From: Christensenella sp. UBA7588
GTDB lineage: Bacteria > Bacillota > Clostridia > Christensenellales > CAG-917
NCBI GenBank assembly: GCA_002478945.1
Contig: DLKM01000019.1
Coordinates: forward strand, 45,607-76,774
Reading direction: 5' to 3'
DNA length: 31,168 nt
The notes under the pieces: model-generated
Databases searched by the model: none
What the model was told of the DNA's origin: nothing
Seen by the model: only the letters and a program-made list of their open reading frames with translations
Shown here: piece by piece, positions 1 to 7,530 of the stretch
Layout: every line of letters starts with the position of its first letter
Numbering within the stretch: position 1 is the first letter of the stretch
Position numbers and translations under genes: made by a program

Positions 1-330
1 TGCTTGAGGGAACCCACGGAACCGCTCCGCGGGGGGCAACACTCGGCACGCGCATAGACAAGTATCGTTCACTTGTTATGTCACTCGTTCGCCGACAAAA
101 AGAACAACACTTGTCGGCTCACTTGTACTATCCGTCGAGCTTGGCGCTCGATGCGGTCGGCGCCCTGCGCCTCCAACTCCGAATATACACATTCCGTTAA
201 TAAGTTTGCAAAACTGCGATATTTAGATGAAGAACAAGAAAGAGCCGTCCGAGTGGCAACCCTAATTTACTATGCGTAAATGAGTTGACAATCGGGCGGC
301 TCTGCCGAAGTTATTCGCTAAATAGCGCAG
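1..330. repeat. Hairpin-rich non-coding end region, probable dispersed repeat
   Basis: No convincing gene is seen here. The stretch holds successive inverted repeats: 22-25/29-32 (CCGC/GCGG), 58-63/71-76 (ACAAGT/ACTTGT), 91-98/111-118 (GCCGACAA/TTGTCGGC), 135-140/146-151 (TCGAGC/GCTCGA) and a large one at 241-303. Bases 1-22 are repeated exactly at 31147-31168. A minus-strand frame is open from about 270 to its stop at 81-83, but it has no start codon that I trust and I recognise no family. The density of dyads plus the terminal repeat suggests a dispersed structured element, but its other copies lie outside what can be seen. Confidence 0.5.
226..303 (-). terminator. Long inverted repeat, candidate terminator of the phosphodiesterase gene
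   Basis: Read on the minus strand, 303-292 (AGAGCCGCCCGA) pairs with 252-241 (TCGGACGGCTCT) over 12 positions with one G-U pair. It is followed by a T-rich run at 240-230. The loop contains a second perfect stem, 265-270 with 276-281 (ATTTAC/GTAAAT). Its position just past the stop of the gene at 331 fits a terminator, but the loop is long for one. It may instead, or also, be part of the repeat region. Confidence 0.5.
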
Positions 331-1443
331 TTATGCTCTATTGAGAGCGGCATAAGCCATCTTCGGGTCATCAGTCATTATACAATCCGCACCGTTTGCC
401 TGCAACTTGGCTACGTCGTCAGGGTCGTTGATTGTCCAGTATTGAACGGCAATATCGAGAGAGTGCGCAAAGTCGATAAATTCCTTGGTGGACAAATCGA
501 AGAAACCGTTGAAGCCCATAGGAATTTGCAAAACTTTGAAGTTGAATTTCGCTTTGGTGTTGCCGTAAAGGAATGCAAAATAGAAGTCAAGCACTTCGGC
601 AATACCTGCGGAACGAACGACTTCTTTTTCAAATGCGCCGGTTGCATTGCATTCGTCAACGTATTTGCTGATTTCGCCTTGGAACGTTCCGAAAACGGTA
701 CGGTCTATGATGTCGAACTTGTCCATCATACGATAGAGTTTGTTCATAGCGCGTTTGCCGACTTCTCCGCCGTCCTTGATTTCGATGACGTATTTCATCG
801 TTTTGTCGGGACGCGCTTCCTTTTCGACGTAAGTCAAAATTTCCTCAAGCGTTGCGATGCGCACGTTTTTAAGGTCGTCGCCGTCTTTGTCGCGATATTT
901 GTAATCTCCGTCGACCGTTTGGAAATTGTAACCGAAATTGTAGGTTTTGAGTTCGGCAAGCGTCTTGTCGCAGATTTTACCCGTGCCGTTTGAGGTGCGG
1001 TCGATTTCGTGGTCGTGCATAAGCACGAGGACGTCGTCTTTGGTAAGATGCAAGTCAAATTCGAGAACGTCGACTTTGTAGTTTTCGTTTTTAGCCTGCT
1101 CCATACATTGTATGAACGCCGCCATAGTTTCCTCGGGTTCAAGCACTCCGCCCGCTCTGTGTGCGGAAAGCAAAAGTCCGTTCTCCGAGCTGAACGTGAT
1201 ATATTTGTTGTTGCCCGTGTAGTTGTCTATATGCTCGACGCGAGCGCAACTTCCCGTGAGCGGAAGGATAATCACGTTGAGAATAAGCACAAACAACAGC
1301 GTGCCGACGATAGACCAAACCACCGCGTTTTTCACGTTTTTTTTGCGTTTTTTGATTGCTTCTTTGACTTCTGGCGAATCCGTCAACAAAACGTCGACGC
1401 CGTCAGCCTCTTGTCTTGAAAAAACATTGCGTTGAATTTTCAT
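331..1443 (-). CDS. Membrane-anchored glycerophosphodiester phosphodiesterase (GDPD family)
   Basis: The 370-residue product probably hydrolyses glycerophosphodiesters to sn-glycerol 3-phosphate and an alcohol outside the membrane. A charged cytoplasmic segment (1-39) precedes one hydrophobic helix (about 40-62), then a GDPD TIM barrel from about residue 90 to the end. Visible family motifs are SAHRAGG with H95, PEET at 103-106, EFD with E128 and D130, and MHDHEIDRT with H143 and H145. A late TIND and IMTDDP segment is typical of the barrel's end. The usual PENT motif reads PEET here, so one normally conserved Asn is Glu. The start is supported by AAGGTG five bases upstream and by a promoter at 1471-1499. 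It is a single-gene unit. The general family is clear; the exact substrate is not. Confidence 0.9.
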   Translation of the reverse strand: MKIQRNVFSRQEADGVDVLLTDSPEVKEAIKKRKKNVKNAVVWSIVGTLLFVLILNVIILPLTGSCARVEHIDNYTGNNKYITFSSENGLLLSAHRAGGVLEPEETMAAFIQCMEQAKNENYKVDVLEFDLHLTKDDVLVLMHDHEIDRTSNGTGKICDKTLAELKTYNFGYNFQTVDGDYKYRDKDGDDLKNVRIATLEEILTYVEKEARPDKTMKYVIEIKDGGEVGKRAMNKLYRMMDKFDIIDRTVFGTFQGEISKYVDECNATGAFEKEVVRSAGIAEVLDFYFAFLYGNTKAKFNFKVLQIPMGFNGFFDLSTKEFIDFAHSLDIAVQYWTINDPDDVAKLQANGADCIMTDDPKMAYAALNRA

Positions 1444-1470
1444 TTTTCACCTTATCAATTTAATATTGTG

Positions 1471-1499
1471 ATTATAGCATATATTTTCGCGATAGTAAA
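1471..1499 (-). promoter_or_regulatory. Promoter of the phosphodiesterase gene
   Basis: On the minus strand TTTACT (1499-1494) and TATAAT (1476-1471) are 17 bases apart, and the -10 is preceded by TG (extended -10). It lies about 28 bases ahead of the start codon. Confidence 0.7.
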
Positions 1500-1575
1500 C
1501 AGCGGTTTTGCATTTTTTGTACAAATGTACGATTGCGCACTTGTGAATATGAGTGTTCTCTTATGCATATATGCG

Positions 1576-1612
1576 CAATATAAAAAGCGAGAGTGCTTTT
1601 TGCACTCCCGCT
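1576..1612 (-). terminator. Intrinsic terminator of the M6 protease gene
   Basis: On the minus strand an 11-bp stem (1612-1602 with 1596-1586, one G-U pair) encloses an AAAAA loop and is followed by TTTTTATATT. It sits 17 bases past the stop codon. Confidence 0.9.
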
Positions 1613-1628
1613 CTCTCGTTTGATAAAT

Positions 1629-4394
1629 TTATGCAGCAAACGTAATCGTAACGGTCGCTTGCGTTGCGCTTACGCTGACAATTTCGATGTCGAAGTTGAC
1701 TTTCTTGTTGTCGTTTCTTGCATAGTTCGGGAAAACGGTGCTGAGTTTTTGACCTGCTTTCCACAAATCGTCCGCGCTGCAAAGTCCAAGCGAGTCGGAC
1801 GAGAAATCTTTTTCTCCGTCCGCTTGAACAAGTTCGATAAGCGGAATATCGCTATACGAGTTGTTATTGGTTGTAAAAGACCAATGGTCATCGCTGTACG
1901 GATTCTCGATGTCCGAGGAAACGTGATAAATTCTCACGCCGTACGTTGCGCCTTTTTCGGTGTCGTAATCGTAATACAAGTAGCTGTTTGCCTGATTTGC
2001 GTGAGCGGCGTTAAGTCCCGTATTCGTGTACAAATCGATGAGCAAATACTCGCTGAAATACGTTCCGTTATAATCCAAAAGCACCATAATGCAACTTCCG
2101 TTCGACTCAAACGGGTTGAGAGTGACGGTTTGCGTTGTGGTTACCACGGTGGGATTGACCCAACCGAGCATCATCTTAGAATACGGATTTTGGTCTCCGA
2201 CCGTCTGGTCCATCATATCCGCGCCGCCGAGTCCGCTGGTGCTACCTTGAGTTTGATAGTAATCGTAGTAGTCGTCAAGACCGAGCAAGTGTCCCGTTTC
2301 GTGAATGTAAGTAGACGCGTTGATTTTGAGACCGCTTATCGTCATATCGACACCTTCTACGCTATTGTCAAAATAGGGGTCGTTTGCATTACCTGTAAAC
2401 TCGTTCATAAAGTCGAATCCCGCAAAGAGATAATACCCGAGTTCGAGATTATCATAGGTTGTATCGTCATCGTCGTCTTTTGCATAAGTCGTAACGTATG
2501 CCCAGTAGATGCTCTCGTCATCGGAAGAAGACGACGCTTCTTCATCGGACGAGTCTCCGTACACGACGGGTGCCGTATAGATTATCCAAATCGCATCCAA
2601 CACGCCGTTGTTGTCGTGGTCGTAAACGGAAAGGTCGATTTGCGGAGTAATCCAAGCCAAAACTTCTTCGAGTATAAATTGGTCGCCTGCGACCGTAACC
2701 TGTTCTTCTTCGCAAGTCACGGTTTTGGTCAATTCCTCGTAATGCGCAGAGTCATATTTCGCTCTGTAAACGTTTTGAATGTCAAACGCCATATCGAGTT
2801 TTCCGTACGACGAAGTTTGATAATACGTCTTTACGCTTTGCCAACCCGTGTCCTCCGTGGTGCCGTTGAACGCCTTGTTCAAATTGTCAAGTTGAAGATT
2901 TGTATGCGCATAATCGCTGAAATCGACGGGTACGACGAGACAATGATAATCGCCTGTAGATTCGAGCGGAAGAACGCTGTCCGCGCCGTAATACGCAATC
3001 ATTTTTTCTCTCAACGTGCTTTTGTCGAGAGTTGCCGCGTTAAAGTTTTGAGCAGGCATAACCTCGGTGGGAGTCGTTGTTCCGCCGCCGCCCGTAGTGC
3101 CTGTACACACAATTTCAACGGACTTTATGTACATTGACTTTTTGCTTCCTGTCGGGATAAGTTTGATTGTCAACTTGCCGTCAAGAGCCTCTGTCGCGCT
3201 GAAAGTAAGCGTCGTAAGTTGAGAATAATCGCTCGGTTTTGTAACCGTACCCGTCGTCGTGCCGTTGCAAAGCATATTGGTTGTGCCGACCAACACTTCG
3301 ACGCCCATGCCCTTATCCGCATTGGAATAAAGCACGAGAGATACCGACGTAACGTTTGTCAACGATCCTTTGCTGATAATTTCCGTCGTTCCGCCCGCTT
3401 GCATGTATTGGATGCCGCGATCATTGTTGAAAGAGTTGGCAACTGACGTCGTTTCAAAAACTATATCCGTGTTTTTTGAACCCAAATATTGGTCGGTAAA
3501 AACGATAGAATAGTTTTTGGGTTCAACGGGGGTATCACCGCCCGTGCCGGAATCGCTCTTGATTGTGAGGTCGCCCAAATCGAAGTCAACTTTACCGAAA
3601 TCGGAGAACGTTATCTCAAATTTGTAATCGTACGAATCTATCTCGGCATCTTCGGTAAGGTAATCGCATTGCGCGATTGCAACGAGTTTATAGATGTCTT
3701 CGCCTTGCAAATACACCTCGATGCGCTTCCAGTAAGTTTCAGAGCCGTATTCGGTGTCCTCTGCCCATTCTCCGAGAATTCCGTTGCCTGCCTCAACTGC
3801 GTTTTTGGCATAGTATTGATTGAACTTGCCGCTCATACCTTCCGTGGATTTGAGGTCGAAATGCTCAAACGAATAATTGCCGAGTTCGTCTATGTAGAAA
3901 AGCTCGTTCTCGATAGAGTCTGCGTTTTGGTTATATCCGTCCGTGCCTGCCGAATACTTGGTATGCGTACCGTCGAGGTTGTCAAGATAGTATGCGTCCT
4001 CGTAGACATAATAGTCTTGATATGTGCGTCCGTCTTTGACATAGCCGACAGACATCGTAAACGCGTCCATAAAGCCGAACGTATAGGAATAATTGGGCGT
4101 ATTCATACTGTAAACGTATGCGTCGTATTGCGCCGCAAAATTCCATTCTTCAGACTCTGCATACTTGGCAAAGATTTCGGAAAGATTGTAGTCGAAATAC
4201 GGAGATTGTTCTCCTTGACCGCCTTGGTTTCCTCCACCTTGCTCGCCTTGTTCGCCGCCTCCCTGTTCGCCCTGACCGGTTTGACTGTCGCTCGGCGCGT
4301 CGGTTTGATTGTTCTTATCTCCGCACGCAACGAAAAGCGTCAAAACAAGCACAAGCACAAGAATTGCGACTATGGCTTTTCTGAATTTTTTCAT
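1629..4394 (-). CDS. Secreted M6-type (immune inhibitor A-like) zinc metalloprotease lipoprotein
   Basis: This 921-residue protein probably degrades proteins at the cell surface. A signal peptide ends in a lipobox (LFVAC, lipidated C24). A low-complexity Gly/Gln/Glu linker follows (about 38-63). Residues 64-275 form a region I do not recognise, and about 294-432 look like a beta-sandwich module. A Gly/Thr linker leads into the peptidase region from about 445. The zinc site is HETGHLLGLDD, with H698, E699 and H702 and an Asp downstream, followed by GGADMMD (723-729) as in M6 enzymes. A calcium-loop-like DHDNNGVLD lies at 592-600. Acidic/Ser-rich inserts at 613-628 and 640-644 are unusual. The start has AGAGG nine bases upstream and a promoter at 4428-4456. 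It is transcribed alone, between two terminators. M6 assignment rests on motifs, not on a search. Confidence 0.87.
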   Translation of the reverse strand: MKKFRKAIVAILVLVLVLTLFVACGDKNNQTDAPSDSQTGQGEQGGGEQGEQGGGNQGGQGEQSPYFDYNLSEIFAKYAESEEWNFAAQYDAYVYSMNTPNYSYTFGFMDAFTMSVGYVKDGRTYQDYYVYEDAYYLDNLDGTHTKYSAGTDGYNQNADSIENELFYIDELGNYSFEHFDLKSTEGMSGKFNQYYAKNAVEAGNGILGEWAEDTEYGSETYWKRIEVYLQGEDIYKLVAIAQCDYLTEDAEIDSYDYKFEITFSDFGKVDFDLGDLTIKSDSGTGGDTPVEPKNYSIVFTDQYLGSKNTDIVFETTSVANSFNNDRGIQYMQAGGTTEIISKGSLTNVTSVSLVLYSNADKGMGVEVLVGTTNMLCNGTTTGTVTKPSDYSQLTTLTFSATEALDGKLTIKLIPTGSKKSMYIKSVEIVCTGTTGGGGTTTPTEVMPAQNFNAATLDKSTLREKMIAYYGADSVLPLESTGDYHCLVVPVDFSDYAHTNLQLDNLNKAFNGTTEDTGWQSVKTYYQTSSYGKLDMAFDIQNVYRAKYDSAHYEELTKTVTCEEEQVTVAGDQFILEEVLAWITPQIDLSVYDHDNNGVLDAIWIIYTAPVVYGDSSDEEASSSSDDESIYWAYVTTYAKDDDDDTTYDNLELGYYLFAGFDFMNEFTGNANDPYFDNSVEGVDMTISGLKINASTYIHETGHLLGLDDYYDYYQTQGSTSGLGGADMMDQTVGDQNPYSKMMLGWVNPTVVTTTQTVTLNPFESNGSCIMVLLDYNGTYFSEYLLIDLYTNTGLNAAHANQANSYLYYDYDTEKGATYGVRIYHVSSDIENPYSDDHWSFTTNNNSYSDIPLIELVQADGEKDFSSDSLGLCSADDLWKAGQKLSTVFPNYARNDNKKVNFDIEIVSVSATQATVTITFAA

Positions 4395-4427
4395 AAGGGA
4401 TTACCTCTTTATATTTATACTGCTAAT

Positions 4428-4456
4428 ATTATATACCATATCTCGCAAAAATGCAA
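4428..4456 (-). promoter_or_regulatory. Promoter of the M6 protease gene
   Basis: On the minus strand TATAAT (4433-4428) is preceded by TGG, an extended -10. A weak -35 (TTGCAT, 4456-4451) lies 17 bases upstream. The -10 is 33 bases ahead of the start codon. Confidence 0.6.
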
Positions 4457-4522
4457 AATATTTCTTTTTGTGGCAAAACTTGTAATCTCATTATGTTTTT
4501 TTTGTATTTTTGCAATCAATGT

Positions 4523-4551
4523 TTGACACAATCGGTTTATCTTGCTATACT
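4523..4551 (+). promoter_or_regulatory. Promoter of the tRNA-Ser/tRNA-Thr operon
   Basis: A consensus TTGACA (4523-4528) and TATACT (4546-4551) are separated by 17 bases with an extended TG before the -10. It lies about 42 bases ahead of the mature tRNA-Ser 5' end, as expected for a strong stable-RNA promoter. Confidence 0.85.
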
Positions 4552-4592
4552 AATTAGGCTTGATACAAGATTAATGTTTCAGTTACGTTCTT

Positions 4593-4681
4593 GGAAGCGT
4601 ATCGAAGCGGTCATAACGAGGCGGTCTTGAAAACCGTTTGGGTGCAAGCCCACGGGGGTTCGAATCCCTCCGCTTCCGCCA
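4593..4681 (+). tRNA. tRNA-Ser (anticodon TGA)
   Basis: A class II tRNA of 89 bases. The acceptor stem GGAAGCG pairs with CGCTTCC, followed by discriminator G and an encoded CCA (4679-4681). The anticodon stem GCGGT/ACCGT encloses CTTGAAA, so the anticodon is TGA at 4628-4630 (reads UCA and related Ser codons). A long variable arm (GGGTGCAAGCCC) and a GGTTCGAAT T-loop confirm serine. The tRNA-Thr gene starts six bases later. Confidence 0.97.
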
Positions 4682-4686
4682 AAATT

Positions 4687-4762
4687 GCTGATGTGGCTCA
4701 GGTGGTAGAGCACATCCTTGGTAAGGATGAGGTCACCAGTTCAAGTCTGGTCATCAGCTCCA
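4687..4762 (+). tRNA. tRNA-Thr (anticodon GGT)
   Basis: A standard 76-base tRNA. The acceptor stem GCTGATG pairs with CATCAGC, followed by discriminator T and an encoded CCA (4760-4762). The D-loop reads GCTCAGGTGGTAGAGC. The anticodon loop TTGGTAA between CATCC and GGATG gives GGT, reading ACC/ACU. It shares the promoter and terminator with the preceding tRNA-Ser. Confidence 0.97.
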
Positions 4763-4764
4763 AA

Positions 4765-4796
4765 ATCCGTGAATCAAAGTATTCACGGATTTTTTT
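4765..4796 (+). terminator. Intrinsic terminator of the tRNA operon
   Basis: A perfect 10-bp stem (ATCCGTGAAT / ATTCACGGAT) with a six-base loop is followed by a run of T. It begins three bases after the CCA end of tRNA-Thr. Confidence 0.93.
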
Positions 4797-4812
4797 ATAT
4801 TTTAGGTCAAAT

Positions 4813-4837
4813 AAAAAAGCACGCCTATTGCGTGCTT
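4813..4837 (-). terminator. Intrinsic terminator of the surface-protein operon
   Basis: On the minus strand an 8-bp perfect stem (AAGCACGC / GCGTGCTT) with a five-base loop is followed by TTTTTTATTT. It is 23 bases past the stop of the last small gene, and is the first convincing minus-strand terminator seen after the start of the giant gene. Confidence 0.88.
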
Positions 4838-4859
4838 TACATATTACTTACATAATCGA

Positions 4860-5534
4860 TTAACTTACGCTATCGGTACCGCATCCGATAACCGCGTTTG
4901 CAAGCAAATTTACCTCGTTTGTGCCTTTTTGTATGGACGTCAACTTCGGGCAGTTGACAAATGCGCCCATTGCAACCGTTACGGGTTGATTGTTGTAGAA
5001 CACCACTTTTTCGAGATTGGGCAACGATACGAATGCGCCCGTGTCCACACTCGTGACGTATTGCGGAATATGTATCGTCACAGGCAACTCTTTGAGCGAA
5101 CTGTCCTTGAAAAGTCGATTGGAAATTTTGACGACTTTATACGTCGTGTATTCTACGTTTGCTTTATCGAGCGCGTCTTTCTCGCTGAGAGTATAAACCC
5201 TACTGCCGTCCGCTTTCTCCCAGAACACGTCGGGGATATAGACGTCTTGCAAGTTTATGCCGACGCTGTCCGAACTGCTTGCGTCGTCGTTGAATCTGTC
5301 GATATAAAACTCCGTTACCGCAACGTCGTTGCCTTCTATCACTTCAAAGCCGAAATATTTTGCCCAAACGTAATTTTGATAAGGCGTAACCGACGGAGAG
5401 ACGGTTTTCTGACCGCCGCTGCCCGTGCCGTCCGAGGACGTCCAAACCGCATAGGAAACGCCCATCGTCGTAACGGCGACGGCTATAAGCACAAATGAGG
5501 CTATTGTCAATGCAAGTTTGTAAGTCTTTCTCAT
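4860..5534 (-). CDS. Exported protein with SipW/TasA-like N-terminal anchor and BspA-like leucine-rich repeat
   Basis: This 224-residue protein has a hydrophobic helix (about 7-27) followed by SYAVWTSS, resembling signal sequences processed by SipW-type peptidases. A Gly/Ser/Thr linker follows. The C-terminal part (about 145-215) shows two turns of a BspA-type leucine-rich repeat: LKELPVTIHIPQYV, then GAFVSLPNLEKVVFYNN and GAFVNCPKLTSI. Such repeats usually mediate binding on the cell surface. It is the last gene of the locus, 71 bases after the previous stop. No clear Shine-Dalgarno site precedes the ATG, so its translation may be weak. A C-terminal sorting motif is absent. Its function is unknown beyond export and likely protein or glycan contact. 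Confidence 0.8.
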   Translation of the reverse strand: MRKTYKLALTIASFVLIAVAVTTMGVSYAVWTSSDGTGSGGQKTVSPSVTPYQNYVWAKYFGFEVIEGNDVAVTEFYIDRFNDDASSSDSVGINLQDVYIPDVFWEKADGSRVYTLSEKDALDKANVEYTTYKVVKISNRLFKDSSLKELPVTIHIPQYVTSVDTGAFVSLPNLEKVVFYNNQPVTVAMGAFVNCPKLTSIQKGTNEVNLLANAVIGCGTDSVS

Positions 5535-5605
5535 ATCGTTTGTTCGTTTTTATATTGCCGATTTTGTATGTTTGCTTTGATTGTTTCTCGTTATATCGTC
5601 CGCTT

Positions 5606-6427
5606 TCAAACCGTCCTAGGCTTGTGCGAACGAATGTTTACGCCTTCGACTTCGGAAGAAAGCATAAAGTCAAAACTGAGCGTTTTGCCGTTTAGATACA
5701 GCAAATTGTCATATTCCTCGTCGACTTTGTTGAAGTATATCGTGGCTTTGACGTAATACTCCTCTCCCGGGATAAGAAGCATATACAGGCTCTTGTCGGG
5801 TTCTCCGTCGGTCGCATTTTGATAATAGTACACGTCGTTTGTGCCTGCCAACGAGTCGGAATACACGTTGCTCAAGTCAATTTGCGTAACCTTTTTGTCG
5901 GCGTCGATAGAGACGAGGCACATCTCCACGTTGAATTCGTCCTTGTAGTCTGTTTCGTCAACCACGGTTTTTACCGTCTGACCGTTTTCGTCCGTGACGT
6001 TCGCAACGATTTTCGCACTGCTGACTTTAAGCACCAACGACCTGCGTCCGTCTATCGACTGATTGCCTTCGAGGTCGGATGAACCGATAAAGTTAATCGG
6101 AAAATAGAACACCGCAACCCTTGCAGGAGTAAGCACGTTTTCGCTTGCGCTCTTGAGAGCTGTTCCGCTCGGGTACGACTCGCCCCTCTGCATCACGCCT
6201 TCTTTCAACACGGCAGGCCACGCAAACGTGTTGGATTCCTCTATATCGCTGTCTCCGATAGTTATATTTGCGCTCTCTTGCAACGTCGTGGAATTTATCG
6301 TGAAATTGTCCTGCGACGTATTTGCGGTGGTGCTAAACCACGCCGCCGTGATGCTTACGACGGTAACCACGAGTACCAACGCCATTACGACGGAAGAAAC
6401 TACAAGCGTACGTTTTGTCTTATTCAT
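5606..6427 (-). CDS. Exported protein with SipW/TasA-like N-terminal anchor (unknown function)
   Basis: This 273-residue protein has a positively charged start, a hydrophobic helix (about 8-28) and then AAWFSTTANTSQDNF. That is the arrangement seen in camelysin/TasA-like proteins exported through the Sec route and cut by SipW-type signal peptidases. The rest is predicted beta-rich, with segments such as EEYYVKATIYFNKVDEEYDN, as in fibre-forming matrix proteins. The start codon is one base past the upstream stop (TGAtATG) and has a strong GGAGG nine bases away inside the upstream gene, so translation is probably coupled. I recognise no catalytic residues. Fibre formation is only an analogy. 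Confidence 0.82.
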   Translation of the reverse strand: MNKTKRTLVVSSVVMALVLVVTVVSITAAWFSTTANTSQDNFTINSTTLQESANITIGDSDIEESNTFAWPAVLKEGVMQRGESYPSGTALKSASENVLTPARVAVFYFPINFIGSSDLEGNQSIDGRRSLVLKVSSAKIVANVTDENGQTVKTVVDETDYKDEFNVEMCLVSIDADKKVTQIDLSNVYSDSLAGTNDVYYYQNATDGEPDKSLYMLLIPGEEYYVKATIYFNKVDEEYDNLLYLNGKTLSFDFMLSSEVEGVNIRSHKPRTV

Positions 6428-6428
6428 A

Positions 6429-7433
6429 TCACTCGCCCTCCGTTTCCGTAATTCTTGCGACGTTGATTAAAGCCGAAAAAGTAAACGTCGAGCCGAGATA
6501 ATCCATACCCGAATAGTACATTTGATTGCTCAAATTGCCCGTTATAAGTTGCGTGTCTATATCCTGATACAGCGAAGATACCGTGTATTTGTCCGAATAT
6601 GTAACGTTGTTTCCCGAAACGGTTTGCGCAAGGTCCGCTTTGCAGAATTGAGACCAAAACAGTTTTTCGGGAGCAAAAACTATGTAAAAATCAAACAACT
6701 TGCTCGAACTGCTTCTCGTGTTAAAACCGGTTATCTGTTGCGGCGCATTGAGAACGCTGAACTCGCTCACGGGTTGTTCGTTGCCGCTGTTATCGACGAA
6801 CACGGTTGCGTCGTTTACCTTGGACACATAGCCGTCTGCGTCGAAAGTAAGTTTGCCGAACGGCGTATAAAGAGTCTGATTTGCGGTATCTACGGGCAGA
6901 TATTTTTCCTTATCCTCATAAAGTGTGAAGTTGGACACCTTATCGTCGCTTGCGACGTGTTCCTTGAAAAACCAAGTGAACGCGTATTTGATGTTCTGCG
7001 CGTCGTTTGCGTAATCTCTGGTTACGCCCACGTCTTGTTTGGATATGGAAGCTCTGTCGATGGTCAGCGTGAAATCGACGAATCTATCCGAAGTGTCAAG
7101 CGATATGACGTTGACGAAGCTGAAAGCACGGTTGCTTTCGTTACCGGGGTTGTTGTAGGCTTTCGATTTGGAAATGACGCAACCGTCCTTTGCAAGCGCG
7201 GTCTGCCCCGCGTATTCGGTGTTTTCCCAAAGCTCGCTGTTGCCCATATTAAAGTCTACCCTATAAGCCTCGGCAGTCGAAAACATAATCGTGGATATGT
7301 CAATCTCTCTCGAATCTGTAAACCACGCAAAAGAAGCCCCTACCATTACAACGGTAACGACCATAATCAAAAGCGGTATCGCTATGCCGAACACCATTTT
7401 GATTCTGAATTTTTTGCGTGCGGAGTTTTCCAT
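6429..7433 (-). CDS. Exported protein with SipW/TasA-like N-terminal anchor (unknown function)
   Basis: This 334-residue protein begins with a basic segment (RKKFRIKM) and a hydrophobic helix (about 14-35), then SFAWFTDSREIDIS. The AWFTD motif at 36-40 is typical of SipW-type exported proteins. The remainder is Asp/Ser/Thr-rich and probably beta-structured, with no enzyme motif that I can see. It starts 97 bases after the giant gene; a GAGG 13 bases and an AAAGGA one base before the ATG are both imperfectly spaced. It is translationally coupled to the next gene. It shares the anchor design but little obvious sequence with its two neighbours, suggesting three different components rather than recent copies. 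Confidence 0.82.
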   Translation of the reverse strand: MENSARKKFRIKMVFGIAIPLLIMVVTVVMVGASFAWFTDSREIDISTIMFSTAEAYRVDFNMGNSELWENTEYAGQTALAKDGCVISKSKAYNNPGNESNRAFSFVNVISLDTSDRFVDFTLTIDRASISKQDVGVTRDYANDAQNIKYAFTWFFKEHVASDDKVSNFTLYEDKEKYLPVDTANQTLYTPFGKLTFDADGYVSKVNDATVFVDNSGNEQPVSEFSVLNAPQQITGFNTRSSSSKLFDFYIVFAPEKLFWSQFCKADLAQTVSGNNVTYSDKYTVSSLYQDIDTQLITGNLSNQMYYSGMDYLGSTFTFSALINVARITETEGE

Positions 7434-7464
7434 ATCCTTTCGTTTTCCTCGTGCGCCTTGCGCG

Positions 7465-7506
7465 CCCGATACGATGTGTATTATATATTTAATACAATGT
7501 ATCGGG
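7465..7506. promoter_or_regulatory. Intercistronic hairpin after the giant gene
   Basis: An 8-bp stem (CCCGATAC 7465-7472 with GTATCGGG 7499-7506) stacks on a 7-bp inner stem (TGTATTA 7477-7483 with TAATACA 7490-7496) around a six-base loop. There is no T-tract after it on the minus strand, so it is a poor terminator. It could protect or process the transcript between the giant gene and the three small genes. The TATAAT inside it lacks a -35 partner. Confidence 0.55.
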
Positions 7507-7530
7507 TCGTTTTATTTGTTTTTATAAAAT

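Noticed and set aside
73..279. Open frame of 68 codons on the plus strand
   Set aside because: It runs through the hairpin repeat region, has no ribosome binding site, and the protein is unlike any family I know.
1593..3137. Plus-strand open frame of 514 codons opposite the M6 protease
   Set aside because: It is antisense to a clear gene with lipobox and zinc motif; composition is Arg/Val-rich and not protein-like.
4593..4762. tRNA 3' ends as an integration (att) site
   Set aside because: No integrase gene and no duplicated tRNA end was found in the window.
4591..4863. Open frame of 90 codons over the tRNA genes
   Set aside because: It is the translation of tRNA-Ser and tRNA-Thr sequence and their terminator.
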